This document shows positions 54,933 to 62,598 of a stretch of DNA of 64,000 nucleotides, in pieces. Under the pieces are notes generated by a model. That model saw only the letters and a program-made list of their open reading frames with translations, was not told the DNA's origin and ran no database searches. Made by a program: the position numbers and the translations under genes. The stretch lies in contig NZ_JAOQJK010000004.1 of assembly GCF_025567045.1 (NCBI RefSeq), positions 1 to 64,000 of the forward strand. The letters run 5' to 3'. Each line of letters begins with the position of its first letter. Within the stretch, counting starts at the first letter, position 1. This stretch comes from Barnesiella propionica. Lineage in GTDB: Bacteria; Bacteroidota; Bacteroidia; Bacteroidales; Barnesiellaceae.

Positions 54933-55547
54933 ATGAAAAAACTTGCTGTTTGTTTAATGTTAGTTACAGCCTTTATGATGGCTGTGCCTGCTTCTGCCCA
55001 ATTTAGATTTGGTATTAAAGCCGGTGCTAATATTTCTAAAATGTCATTCAGTACGGATATTTTGAAATCCGATAATATTACCAGTTTTACCGGTGGGGTT
55101 ATGGCAGAATTTATGGTACCTGTCGTGGGATTTGGTGTCGATGCTTCTTTGATGTATACCCGGAAAGGTTCCAAAATAAATTTGGGAACATTGACCGATG
55201 CAGCGGAGGAGGCTTTCGGACATAAGACCCAGCATCTGGATTATATTGATATTCCTATTAATTTAAAATATAAACTGGGTATACCTGCCGTAGGTAATAT
55301 TGTTAAACCGTATATATATGCGGGGCCCAGTTTTGGTTTTTTGGTAGGAAATAATATAAAAGAACAGTATAAAGAAAAGGATTTTGATTTGACGATTAAT
55401 CTCGGTCTGGGGTTGGAATTATTTAAGAAAGTGCAAGTTGCGGCTCAATATGGCTGGGGTGTAACAGAAGCTGTTAAATATCCGTCGATTAATGATGTGA
55501 AGGCTAAAAACCGTTCCTGGACGATTACAGCTGCTTATCTGTTCTAA
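54933..55547 (+). CDS. Outer membrane beta-barrel protein (PorT-like)
   Basis: A protein of 204 residues with a signal peptide (ends PASAQ). It shows alternating strands of an 8-strand barrel: FRFGIKAGANISKMSF near 22-37, GFGVDASLMYTRKG near 71 and an aromatic C-terminal end (SWTITAAYLF). It belongs to the porin-family/PorT-like small barrels. Its role is unknown; it stands alone with a good promoter and terminator, suggesting strong expression. Confidence 0.82.
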   Translation: MKKLAVCLMLVTAFMMAVPASAQFRFGIKAGANISKMSFSTDILKSDNITSFTGGVMAEFMVPVVGFGVDASLMYTRKGSKINLGTLTDAAEEAFGHKTQHLDYIDIPINLKYKLGIPAVGNIVKPYIYAGPSFGFLVGNNIKEQYKEKDFDLTINLGLGLELFKKVQVAAQYGWGVTEAVKYPSINDVKAKNRSWTITAAYLF

Positions 55548-55571
55548 TAAAAATATACAGGGAAACTGCAG

Positions 55572-55626
55572 GCTCCCGGAGAATCGAAAAGATTTAGTTG
55601 TCTTCCGATTCTTCGGGAGCTTTTTA
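55572..55626 (+). terminator. Terminator after the outer membrane protein gene
   Basis: A stem of about 15 bp (55572-55586 with 55606-55620) and a run of T. The promoter box of priA lies just 5 bases beyond it. Confidence 0.88.
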
Positions 55627-55630
55627 TATT

Positions 55631-55638
55631 TATCTTTG
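55631..55638 (+). promoter_or_regulatory. -7 promoter box for priA
   Basis: TATCTTTG matches TAnnTTTG, 26 bases before the priA start. Its -33 region would fall inside the preceding terminator stem. Confidence 0.5.
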
Positions 55639-55663
55639 TATTTATATAACGGAATAATTTTAT

Positions 55664-58129
55664 ATGAGCCAGTTTGCCGACGTAATTTTGCCATTGCCGC
55701 TTTATAAGTATTTTACTTACCGGATTCCGGACGATATGCGATCTTGTTTACAACAGGGGAGCCGGGTTGTGGTTCCTTTCGGCCGAAAAAAATATTATAC
55801 GGCCATAGTGGCGTATCTGCACGATTTGGCTCCGGTTGGTTATGAAACAAAAGAAATTATTTCTTTGCTGGATGATAAACCGGTGTTGCGTCGGCCTCAG
55901 CTACGGTTCTGGGAATGGATTGCAGAATATTATCTCTGTTCGGTGGGAGATGTATATAAAGCCGCTCTTCCTTCGGGCTTGAAATTAGAGAGTGAAACTA
56001 CAGTGACCTTGAATGGAGAATATGAAGAAAGTGAAGAAGTCCGGCTGAAAGACAGGGAGTTAATTTTGCTGGATACCTTGTCCCGGAATGGTAAGATGAG
56101 TCTTTCGGAACTGGAACGGGAAACCGGATTGAAAAATATTCTTCCGGTGGTCAGGGGGTTGTTGGAGAAAGAAGCTTTATTTGTTTCGGAACAAATCAAA
56201 AATAATTATAAGCCGAAAACCGAGGTTTATGTGCGTATGTCTTTTCCTCCCGAAGAGAAAGATTTACTGAAAGAGGTCTTTGATAAAGTGAAATCGGCAA
56301 AAAAACAGGAAGTGCTTTTACTTTCTTATCTGGATCTTTCTTGTTTTATGAGAAAGGGGATGTATCGTGAAGTGTCCCGGAAAGATTTGTTGGAGCGATC
56401 GGCTGTTTCCGTTTCCATATTGAACGCGATGATCGCGAAGGGTATATTTGTCAAGTATAAGAAAGAAGTCAGCCGTTTTGCCTCATTGTCGGTACGATTA
56501 CAGGATATTGCTGAGTTGTCGGAGGTGCAAAAGCGAGCCTATGAACAGATAACGGATTCGTTCCGGACTCATGACGTCACACTGTTACATGGGGTTACAT
56601 CCAGTGGTAAGACTGAAATATATATACATTTAATCAAACAGGTAGTGGATGCCGGACGACAAGTCTTGTACCTGGTACCTGAAATTGCATTGACGACTCA
56701 ATTGACTACCCGTTTACAACGGGTTTTTGGAGATAAACTTATAATTTATCATTCGAAGTTTTCTGATAATGAGCGTGTCGAGATCTGGAATAATCTGCTG
56801 AACGAGAAAAAAACCGGAATTATTCTGGGTGTCCGCTCTTCTATATTTTTGCCTTTTAGGGATCTGGGGTTGGTTATCGTAGACGAAGAGCATGAGAATA
56901 GTTATAAGCAATATGATCCGGCTCCGCGTTATCATGCCCGTAATGCTGCTGTTGTTCTGGCATCTATGCATGGTGCCAAGACTTTATTGGGAACGGCTAC
57001 TCCTTCTATCGAAACTTACTATAATGCCCGCCAAGGAAAGTATGGTTTGGTGGAGCTTCTTTCCCGTTTTGAAGAGTTAGAACTGCCTTTGGTCGAAATT
57101 GCCGATGTGAAAGAACTGAGGAGAAAACGAAGGATGAGCGGTAATTTCTCTCCAGTATTGATAGATAATGCATCTCAGGCTTTGAAACAGGGAGAACAGG
57201 TTATTTTATTTCAAAACCGACGCGGATTTGCTCCTTTGGTTGAATGTAAAGAATGTGCCTGGATTCCGAAGTGCGAACATTGTGACGTAAGCCTTACTTA
57301 TCATAAAAGGTTTAATCAGCTTACTTGCCATTATTGCGGTTATACGTATGAGATACCCCGCGTTTGTCCGGCATGCGGTCAGCCGACTATAGAAATAAAA
57401 GGTTATGGGACGGAACGTATAGAGGAAGATGTACAGGAATATTTTCCCGGATATGAAGCTGCCCGCATGGATCTGGATACGACTCGTTCCCGAAATTCTT
57501 ACGAACAGATTATTTCGGATTTTGAACAACAAAAAACCAGGATACTGGTAGGGACACAAATGGTAACTAAAGGATTGGATTTCGATCATGTGAGCGTAGT
57601 AGGTATCCTGAATGCGGATACTATGATGAATTATCCGGATTTTCGAGCTCATGAAAGGGCTTATCAAATGATGGCACAGGTGGCGGGACGTGCGGGTCGG
57701 AAAAATCACAGGGGAACAGTCGTATTGCAGACATCGGAACCAAATCATCCGTTAATACGGCAGGTCATGGATAATGATTATGAGGGGATGTATAAAACAC
57801 AGTTGTCGGAGCGGAAGCAATTTTCTTATCCTCCTTTCTTTCGGTTGATCTATATTTATATGAAACACAAGGATGAACAAATACTGAATAGTCTTTCAAT
57901 CCAGTATGCCCGGACTCTTCGAGAGGTATTTGGAGAACGTGTACTGGGACCAGATAACCCTCCTGTGGCCCGTGTGCAATCTTTGTATATCCGTAAAATA
58001 GTTTTAAAGGTGGAAGTGAACGCTTCCATGATAAGAGTGAAAGAGATATTAAGGAAAGTATATGAGAATATGCTTACGGACGGGCGCTTTAAATCTCTTA
58101 TCTTATATTATGATGTAGATCCTATGTAA
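55664..58129 (+). CDS. priA: Primosomal protein N' (PriA helicase)
   Basis: A protein of 821 residues. PriA reloads the replisome at stalled forks. The N-terminal 3' DNA-binding domain (ADVILPLPLYKYFTYRIP) is followed by the helicase: Walker A GVTSSGKTE near 311, DEEH near 407, ATPSIETY near 443, and eight zinc-binding Cys between about 527 and 570 (CKECAWIPKCEHCD, CHYCGY, CPACG). LVGTQMVTKGLDF near 628 is helicase motif V. The length fits Bacteroidetes PriA, which is longer than the E. coli protein. Confidence 0.95.
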   Translation: MSQFADVILPLPLYKYFTYRIPDDMRSCLQQGSRVVVPFGRKKYYTAIVAYLHDLAPVGYETKEIISLLDDKPVLRRPQLRFWEWIAEYYLCSVGDVYKAALPSGLKLESETTVTLNGEYEESEEVRLKDRELILLDTLSRNGKMSLSELERETGLKNILPVVRGLLEKEALFVSEQIKNNYKPKTEVYVRMSFPPEEKDLLKEVFDKVKSAKKQEVLLLSYLDLSCFMRKGMYREVSRKDLLERSAVSVSILNAMIAKGIFVKYKKEVSRFASLSVRLQDIAELSEVQKRAYEQITDSFRTHDVTLLHGVTSSGKTEIYIHLIKQVVDAGRQVLYLVPEIALTTQLTTRLQRVFGDKLIIYHSKFSDNERVEIWNNLLNEKKTGIILGVRSSIFLPFRDLGLVIVDEEHENSYKQYDPAPRYHARNAAVVLASMHGAKTLLGTATPSIETYYNARQGKYGLVELLSRFEELELPLVEIADVKELRRKRRMSGNFSPVLIDNASQALKQGEQVILFQNRRGFAPLVECKECAWIPKCEHCDVSLTYHKRFNQLTCHYCGYTYEIPRVCPACGQPTIEIKGYGTERIEEDVQEYFPGYEAARMDLDTTRSRNSYEQIISDFEQQKTRILVGTQMVTKGLDFDHVSVVGILNADTMMNYPDFRAHERAYQMMAQVAGRAGRKNHRGTVVLQTSEPNHPLIRQVMDNDYEGMYKTQLSERKQFSYPPFFRLIYIYMKHKDEQILNSLSIQYARTLREVFGERVLGPDNPPVARVQSLYIRKIVLKVEVNASMIRVKEILRKVYENMLTDGRFKSLILYYDVDPM

Positions 58130-58154
58130 AAGGAATGATATAAGAATAAGATAT

Positions 58155-58188
58155 AAAAATGCGCTGCTTTTTCAGGCAGCACATTTTT
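58155..58188. terminator. Bidirectional terminator between priA and glyA
   Basis: A stem of 12 bp with one mismatch (58155-58167 with 58176-58188), A and T tracts on both sides, between convergent genes. Confidence 0.85.
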
Positions 58189-58212
58189 AATATACGGTTT
58201 GTTTATTTAGAT

Positions 58213-59493
58213 TTAATATGCGAACATAGGGTATTGGTTCATAGTTGTGTTTACTTTATCGCGTACGGATTTGATGATACTTTCGTTTTCAACATGATGT
58301 AAAACCGTGTCTATCATTTCCACGATATCGCCCATCAGTTCTTCTTTTGCTCCGCGGGTAGTTATGGCAGGTGTTCCCAGACGTATTCCGGAAGTCTGGA
58401 AAGGAGAGCGACTGTCGAAAGGCACCATGTTCTTATTTGCCGTAATATCGGCCAGTACGAGGGCTTTCTCTGCAACTTTACCTGTAAGATCCGGCAACTT
58501 AGTTCGGAGATCGACCAAAATACAATGGTTGTCGGTTCCGTTGGAAACGACTTTATAACCTTTGTCCATCAGTGCTTTTGCCATAGCGGCTGCATTTTTC
58601 TTAACTCGCTTTTGGTATTCTTTATATTCCGGTTGTAAAGCTTCTCCGAAAGCTACTGCTTTAGCTGCTATCACATGTTCGAGGGGACCTCCCTGTACAC
58701 CCGGGAATACGGCAGAATCGAGCAGAGCCGACATCTTTTTGATTTCTCCTTTGGGAGTGGTTTTTCCCCAGGGATTTTCGAAATCTTTGCCCAGTAAAAT
58801 GATACCTCCGCGCGGTCCTCTTAGTGTTTTATGTGTAGTAGAAGTAACGATATGAGCGTATTTAAGCGGATTTTCCAACTCTCCCGCCGCAATAAGCCCG
58901 GCCGGATGTGCCATATCTACCATAAATATAGCGCCTATCTCGTCTGCAATTTTACGCATACGGGCATAATCCCATTCACGTGAATAAGCAGAAGCTCCTC
59001 CTATAAGTAATTTAGGATGTTCCCGCAAAGCTACTTCTTCCATCATATCGTAGTCGATATAGCCGGTATCTTCTTTTACGCTATATTCCAGAGGATGGAA
59101 AACCAGTCCGGAAAAGTTTACAGGAGAACCGTGAGAGAGATGGCCTCCATGGGAAAGGTTGAGTCCGAGGAACTTATCTCCCGGATTGAGTACAGCCATG
59201 AATACGGCCATATTAGCCTGAGCACCAGAGTGGGGTTGTACGTTTGCCCATTCGGCCCCAAATATTTTTTTTAACCGATCAATCGCTATTTGTTCGGCTT
59301 CATCTACTACTTCACAGCCACCGTAATAACGTTTACCCGGATAACCTTCGGCATATTTATTGGTAAGGCAGGAGCCCATAGCCTGCATGACCTGTTCACT
59401 GACGAAGTTTTCCGATGCGATCAGTTCGATGCCTTTTTTCTGTCTTTGATGTTCTCTTTCGATGATGTCGAAAATTGCATTATCTCTCTTCAT
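58213..59493 (-). CDS. glyA: Serine hydroxymethyltransferase
   Basis: A protein of 426 residues; the ATG at 59493 gives the family N-terminus [18 protein letters not shown], while an upstream start adds 12 foreign residues. It converts serine and tetrahydrofolate to glycine and methylene-THF. Motifs: [10 protein letters not shown] near 23, [13 protein letters not shown] near 48 and the PLP Lys in [13 protein letters not shown] near 220. It is the last gene of the pyrB-pyrI operon, 29 bases after the outer membrane protein gene. Confidence 0.95.
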   Translation of the reverse strand: MKRDNAIFDIIEREHQRQKKGIELIASENFVSEQVMQAMGSCLTNKYAEGYPGKRYYGGCEVVDEAEQIAIDRLKKIFGAEWANVQPHSGAQANMAVFMAVLNPGDKFLGLNLSHGGHLSHGSPVNFSGLVFHPLEYSVKEDTGYIDYDMMEEVALREHPKLLIGGASAYSREWDYARMRKIADEIGAIFMVDMAHPAGLIAAGELENPLKYAHIVTSTTHKTLRGPRGGIILLGKDFENPWGKTTPKGEIKKMSALLDSAVFPGVQGGPLEHVIAAKAVAFGEALQPEYKEYQKRVKKNAAAMAKALMDKGYKVVSNGTDNHCILVDLRTKLPDLTGKVAEKALVLADITANKNMVPFDSRSPFQTSGIRLGTPAITTRGAKEELMGDIVEMIDTVLHHVENESIIKSVRDKVNTTMNQYPMFAY

Positions 59494-59522
59494 TGTAATA
59501 ATGTATTTAGTGTATGAATCTA

Positions 59523-60251
59523 TTACCAAAAAAAACCTACCGATATATTTAGTTCGTTAGTCGAGCGTTCAAGTGTGGCTGTAACGGGTGTATAACTGAT
59601 GTCGGACGGAGTGAGTGTATATGTATTGTTCTTGAAAGATGTACAACATATTTCATATCTGAAATCGATATATAACCTTCCGATGGTTGTACTAACGCCC
59701 GCTACGCCGTATATAGCGTAATTTTTGTCGTCATTCATATATTCCAGTCCAAAACGGGGGGACTGGGTATTTTTGCAGTGGTTCGAAAAAATATATTTTA
59801 CTTTCGGGCCGATAAAAAAATTTAACAGATAAGGAGACGATTTCACTATATTGAAACCATATAACAACGGTATATTTATAGATTGAGAATGCTCTCTTAT
59901 TTGTAATAATTGTTTTTGAGGAATCTCCATTTCCGGGAAAAAATCGGAAGGATCAAGTTGTATGGAGGTACGGGAGGTCATATAGGAAACTTCAAGCTGG
60001 ATGAAATTCCGTTTGAAATTATATCTGGAAAAAATGGAACCGACAAATCCCAACTGAGAGTTTGCCTGGGGTTTTGTTTCGGTCTCTCCGCCGATTTTGT
60101 AATCCAGAATGTTCAAGAATGCTCCGTTGCCTCCGGCACGAATTCCCCAATTGAACTTCTTATTGATGTTCAGGTCTTTTAATTTAAACTGTGCTTGTGA
60201 TAACGTGGAAGTTAAAGCCAGTATAATTAAGAATACCAGGATTCTTTTCAT
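59523..60251 (-). CDS. Outer membrane beta-barrel protein (porin family)
   Basis: A protein of 242 residues from the ATG at 60251, which starts a signal peptide (ends STLSQAQ). An upstream in-frame start lies inside the flavin reductase gene. Alternating strands ([16 protein letters not shown] near 42, [18 protein letters not shown] near 74, [20 protein letters not shown] near 191) and a final aromatic (SVGFFW) indicate an outer membrane barrel. The start overlaps the flavin reductase stop by 4 bases, so they are coupled. Its presence among pyrimidine genes is unexplained. Confidence 0.8.
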   Translation of the reverse strand: MKRILVFLIILALTSTLSQAQFKLKDLNINKKFNWGIRAGGNGAFLNILDYKIGGETETKPQANSQLGFVGSIFSRYNFKRNFIQLEVSYMTSRTSIQLDPSDFFPEMEIPQKQLLQIREHSQSINIPLLYGFNIVKSSPYLLNFFIGPKVKYIFSNHCKNTQSPRFGLEYMNDDKNYAIYGVAGVSTTIGRLYIDFRYEICCTSFKNNTYTLTPSDISYTPVTATLERSTNELNISVGFFW

Positions 60252-60823
60252 GTTTTTTTGTTCTTTTTTTGAACCGACCATCCGAATTTTCCGATCTCGT
60301 TCCCCAGTTCATGATAGTGACCGTGCGAATATACCAATAAATTGGCTTTCTCCATATTGAAAGCTCCCGTTTCTTTGTCGATGAAGCGCTCGTCCGCTAA
60401 AACATTCACTACGTCCGAGATGAACATGTCATGAGATCCCAATCCTATAATTTCCCTTACTTTACATTCTATGCATAAAGGGGATTCCTCGATATACGGA
60501 GCTTTGACTATAGTCGAAGTTCCCGGAGTCAGTCCCATTTCTTCGAATTTACGATGATCTTTTCCCGACCTTACCCCACACCAGTCTGTCGCGAAGGCCA
60601 TATCTTTTGTCGTGAGATTAATGACGAATTCCATATTATCCCGGATAACAGGATAAGAATGCCGTTCGGGTCTGACCGAGATATAACACATGGGAGGGTT
60701 TGTACAGATAGTTCCTACCCAGCTTACGGTAAGCAGGTTATATTCTTCCGGTTTATTCCCGCAGCTGATAAGCACAGCCGGCAGAGGGTATATCATCGTT
60801 CCCGGTTTCCAGTTTAGTTTCAT
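60248..60823 (-). CDS. Flavin reductase family protein
   Basis: A protein of 191 residues with the FMN-binding split-barrel fold of flavin reductases: PLPAVLISCGNKPEEYNLLT near 13-32, WVGTICTNPPMCYISVRPER near 35-54 and FVINLTTKDMA near 66. These proteins bind FMN and often reduce flavin with NAD(P)H, or act as small oxidoreductases. It sits 17 bases after pyrI and overlaps the barrel gene. The substrate is unknown. Confidence 0.85.
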   Translation of the reverse strand: MKLNWKPGTMIYPLPAVLISCGNKPEEYNLLTVSWVGTICTNPPMCYISVRPERHSYPVIRDNMEFVINLTTKDMAFATDWCGVRSGKDHRKFEEMGLTPGTSTIVKAPYIEESPLCIECKVREIIGLGSHDMFISDVVNVLADERFIDKETGAFNMEKANLLVYSHGHYHELGNEIGKFGWSVQKKNKKT

Positions 60824-60840
60824 TTCAATTCTGTTTCTGG

Positions 60841-61302
60841 TTAGCAGATTTCTATTTCGTCTTTAGTTACGGTTCGTTCGCAATACTGGCATTTTATGGC
60901 TATGTTTTTTTTATCTACGACATGGAAAATTGTGCTCATCGGTTCGTTGTTAGTTATACATTTGGGATTATTACAGCGAACGATATCGTAAATAACATCG
61001 GGCAGTTCTACCTGTCTTTTCTCCGTAACACGATAGTTCCGGATAATGTTTATTTTAGCATTCGGGGCAATAAGGGCGATTTTGTTCAGTTCTTCTTCTT
61101 TAAAAAATACATCCGCTACTTTAATGATCCCTTTTGTTCCTATTTTCTTGCTGGCCAGATTGTTTCCTATGGTTATGCTGTTGCTCAGCTTATCCAGTCC
61201 CAAGAGCGATACTACTTTGAAAAGTTGGCTTGAAGGTATATGATCTATCACGGTTCCGTTCTCGAGGGCTGCGACTTCCAGTTCTTTTTTTTCGACATTC
61301 AT
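60841..61302 (-). CDS. pyrI: Aspartate carbamoyltransferase regulatory subunit
   Basis: A protein of 153 residues. It binds CTP/ATP and controls PyrB. The N-terminal allosteric domain ([15 protein letters not shown]) is followed by the zinc domain with four Cys: CNNPKC near 109-114 and CQYC near 138-141. It begins 21 bases after pyrB. Confidence 0.95.
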   Translation of the reverse strand: MNVEKKELEVAALENGTVIDHIPSSQLFKVVSLLGLDKLSNSITIGNNLASKKIGTKGIIKVADVFFKEEELNKIALIAPNAKINIIRNYRVTEKRQVELPDVIYDIVRCNNPKCITNNEPMSTIFHVVDKKNIAIKCQYCERTVTKDEIEIC

Positions 61303-61323
61303 GATTTCGAATTTTTCGGTGAA

Positions 61324-62238
61324 TTAAATTTCGATACCTAATACTTTGCAAATAATGGCCTGACGGGCATATAAACCGTTCCTGGCCTGTTCGAAATAAT
61401 ATGCTTTAGGATTATTATCCACATCGTAGGATATTTCATTGACCCTGGGTAACGGATGGAGAATGCGCAGGTTGTTTTTGCTGCCGTCAAGCATTTCGTT
61501 ATGCAGGGTATATACGTTTTTGACTTTCTCATATTCCATGAGATCGGTGAACCGTTCCCGTTGGACACGTGTCATATATAATATATCGGCATGGTTGATT
61601 ACCTCTTCCGAAAAATCGCTGTGTTCCTCGTACGGAATATGATTTTTTTCACAGAATAGTTTGTATTCTACCGGCATTTTCAGCTCATCGGGAGCGACGA
61701 AATGGAACGTGGGACTGAAGTGAGACATAGCCATGAGCAGGGAATGTACGGTACGCCCGTATTTCAAATCGCCTACCATCGTGATGTTCAGATTTTCCAG
61801 TGTTCCCTGTGTTTTATAAATGGAATAAAGATCCAGCATGGTTTGTGACGGATGCTGGTTGGCTCCGTCTCCGGCATTGATCACCGGTACCGATGAAATT
61901 TCCGAGGCATAACGGGCAGCCCCTTCCAGATAATGGCGCATAATGATGAGATCTACATAATTGTTTACCATCATAATGGTGTCTTTGAGCGTCTCTCCTT
62001 TTGAAGAGCTGGTGGTGGAAGCATCGGAAAAACCTATGATTCTACCGCCTAAACGGTTCACCGCCGTTTCGAAACTGAGCCGTGTGCGGGTGGACGGCTC
62101 GAAGAAAAGGGTTGCGATTACTTTTCCTTCCAGAACTTTCCGGTCGGGATTTTCTTCAAAACGCCTGGTTTTTTCCAGCAGGTCCAGGATCTCTTCTTTT
62201 GAAAAGTCTGTAATAGATACTAAACTTTCTTGTTTCAT
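61324..62238 (-). CDS. pyrB: Aspartate carbamoyltransferase catalytic subunit
   Basis: A protein of 304 residues. It makes carbamoyl-aspartate, the first committed step of pyrimidine synthesis. Motifs: [12 protein letters not shown] near 48-59, MRHYLEGAA near 102, [14 protein letters not shown] near 128-141 and [11 protein letters not shown] near 262. It is the first gene of a five-gene minus-strand operon whose leader holds an attenuator-like hairpin and a small reading frame. Confidence 0.96.
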   Translation of the reverse strand: MKQESLVSITDFSKEEILDLLEKTRRFEENPDRKVLEGKVIATLFFEPSTRTRLSFETAVNRLGGRIIGFSDASTTSSSKGETLKDTIMMVNNYVDLIIMRHYLEGAARYASEISSVPVINAGDGANQHPSQTMLDLYSIYKTQGTLENLNITMVGDLKYGRTVHSLLMAMSHFSPTFHFVAPDELKMPVEYKLFCEKNHIPYEEHSDFSEEVINHADILYMTRVQRERFTDLMEYEKVKNVYTLHNEMLDGSKNNLRILHPLPRVNEISYDVDNNPKAYYFEQARNGLYARQAIICKVLGIEI

Positions 62239-62277
62239 CGGTTAAGAGCGTAATGGGTTATAATATGTTTTTATATA

Positions 62278-62320
62278 CAAAAAAGCCAATCCGACTTTAG
62301 AGGGCGAACTGGCCTTTTTG
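62278..62320 (-). promoter_or_regulatory. Terminator-like attenuator hairpin before pyrB
   Basis: On the minus strand a 13-bp stem (62308-62320 pairing with 62278-62290, two G-T pairs), a 17-base loop and a right arm ending in a run of T. It lies about 40 bases before the pyrB start and after the promoter, so it would stop transcription in the leader unless prevented. Confidence 0.75.
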
Positions 62321-62407
62321 ACGATATCTTATCGGCAATTGAATGCTTTGGTCTCGAAAAGAGAGCCTGTATTTCAGTAGCTTGTATGTGTTTACAAACA
62401 ATTTCAT
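62297..62407 (-). CDS. Candidate 36-residue pyrB leader peptide
   Basis: A frame of 36 codons begins with ATG (62407) and ends with TAA (62297-62299). The stop codon falls in the loop of the attenuator hairpin, so a ribosome that reaches it would cover the left arm and block the terminator. The transcript contains a pyrimidine tract (CTCTCTTTTC) about 15 codons in, a plausible pause site at low UTP. The ATG lies only about 8 bases after the -7 box, so the message would be nearly leaderless. E. coli pyrBI works this way with a 44-residue peptide; the sequence here is not similar. Confidence 0.55.
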   Translation of the reverse strand: MKLFVNTYKLLKYRLSFRDQSIQLPIRYRQKGQFAL

Positions 62408-62415
62408 AACGAATA

Positions 62416-62444
62416 CAAATGTACAAAAAAAAGTCCATTTCAAA
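62416..62444 (-). promoter_or_regulatory. Promoter of the pyrB operon
   Basis: On the minus strand TTTG (62441-62444) and TACATTTG (62416-62423) are 17 bases apart, near the Bacteroidetes consensus. The leader to pyrB is about 170 bases. Confidence 0.55.
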
Positions 62445-62506
62445 ATAAATCTACTTAAAAAATATTGTTATATTATTTGCCCGTAAAAGGTATCGAATAT
62501 ATTTTG

Positions 62507-62514
62507 TACCTTTG
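62507..62514 (+). promoter_or_regulatory. -7 promoter box for the penicillin-binding protein gene
   Basis: TACCTTTG matches TAnnTTTG, 84 bases before the ATG at 62599. The nearest TTTG is 27 bases further upstream, too far for a standard -33. Confidence 0.45.
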
Positions 62515-62598
62515 TTTTATTAAATGTGCGGTCCGGCCATCAGGATGCTTACTGTGCGGATATAAATGAAATAACGGGCACGTATTATAGGTGACGAC

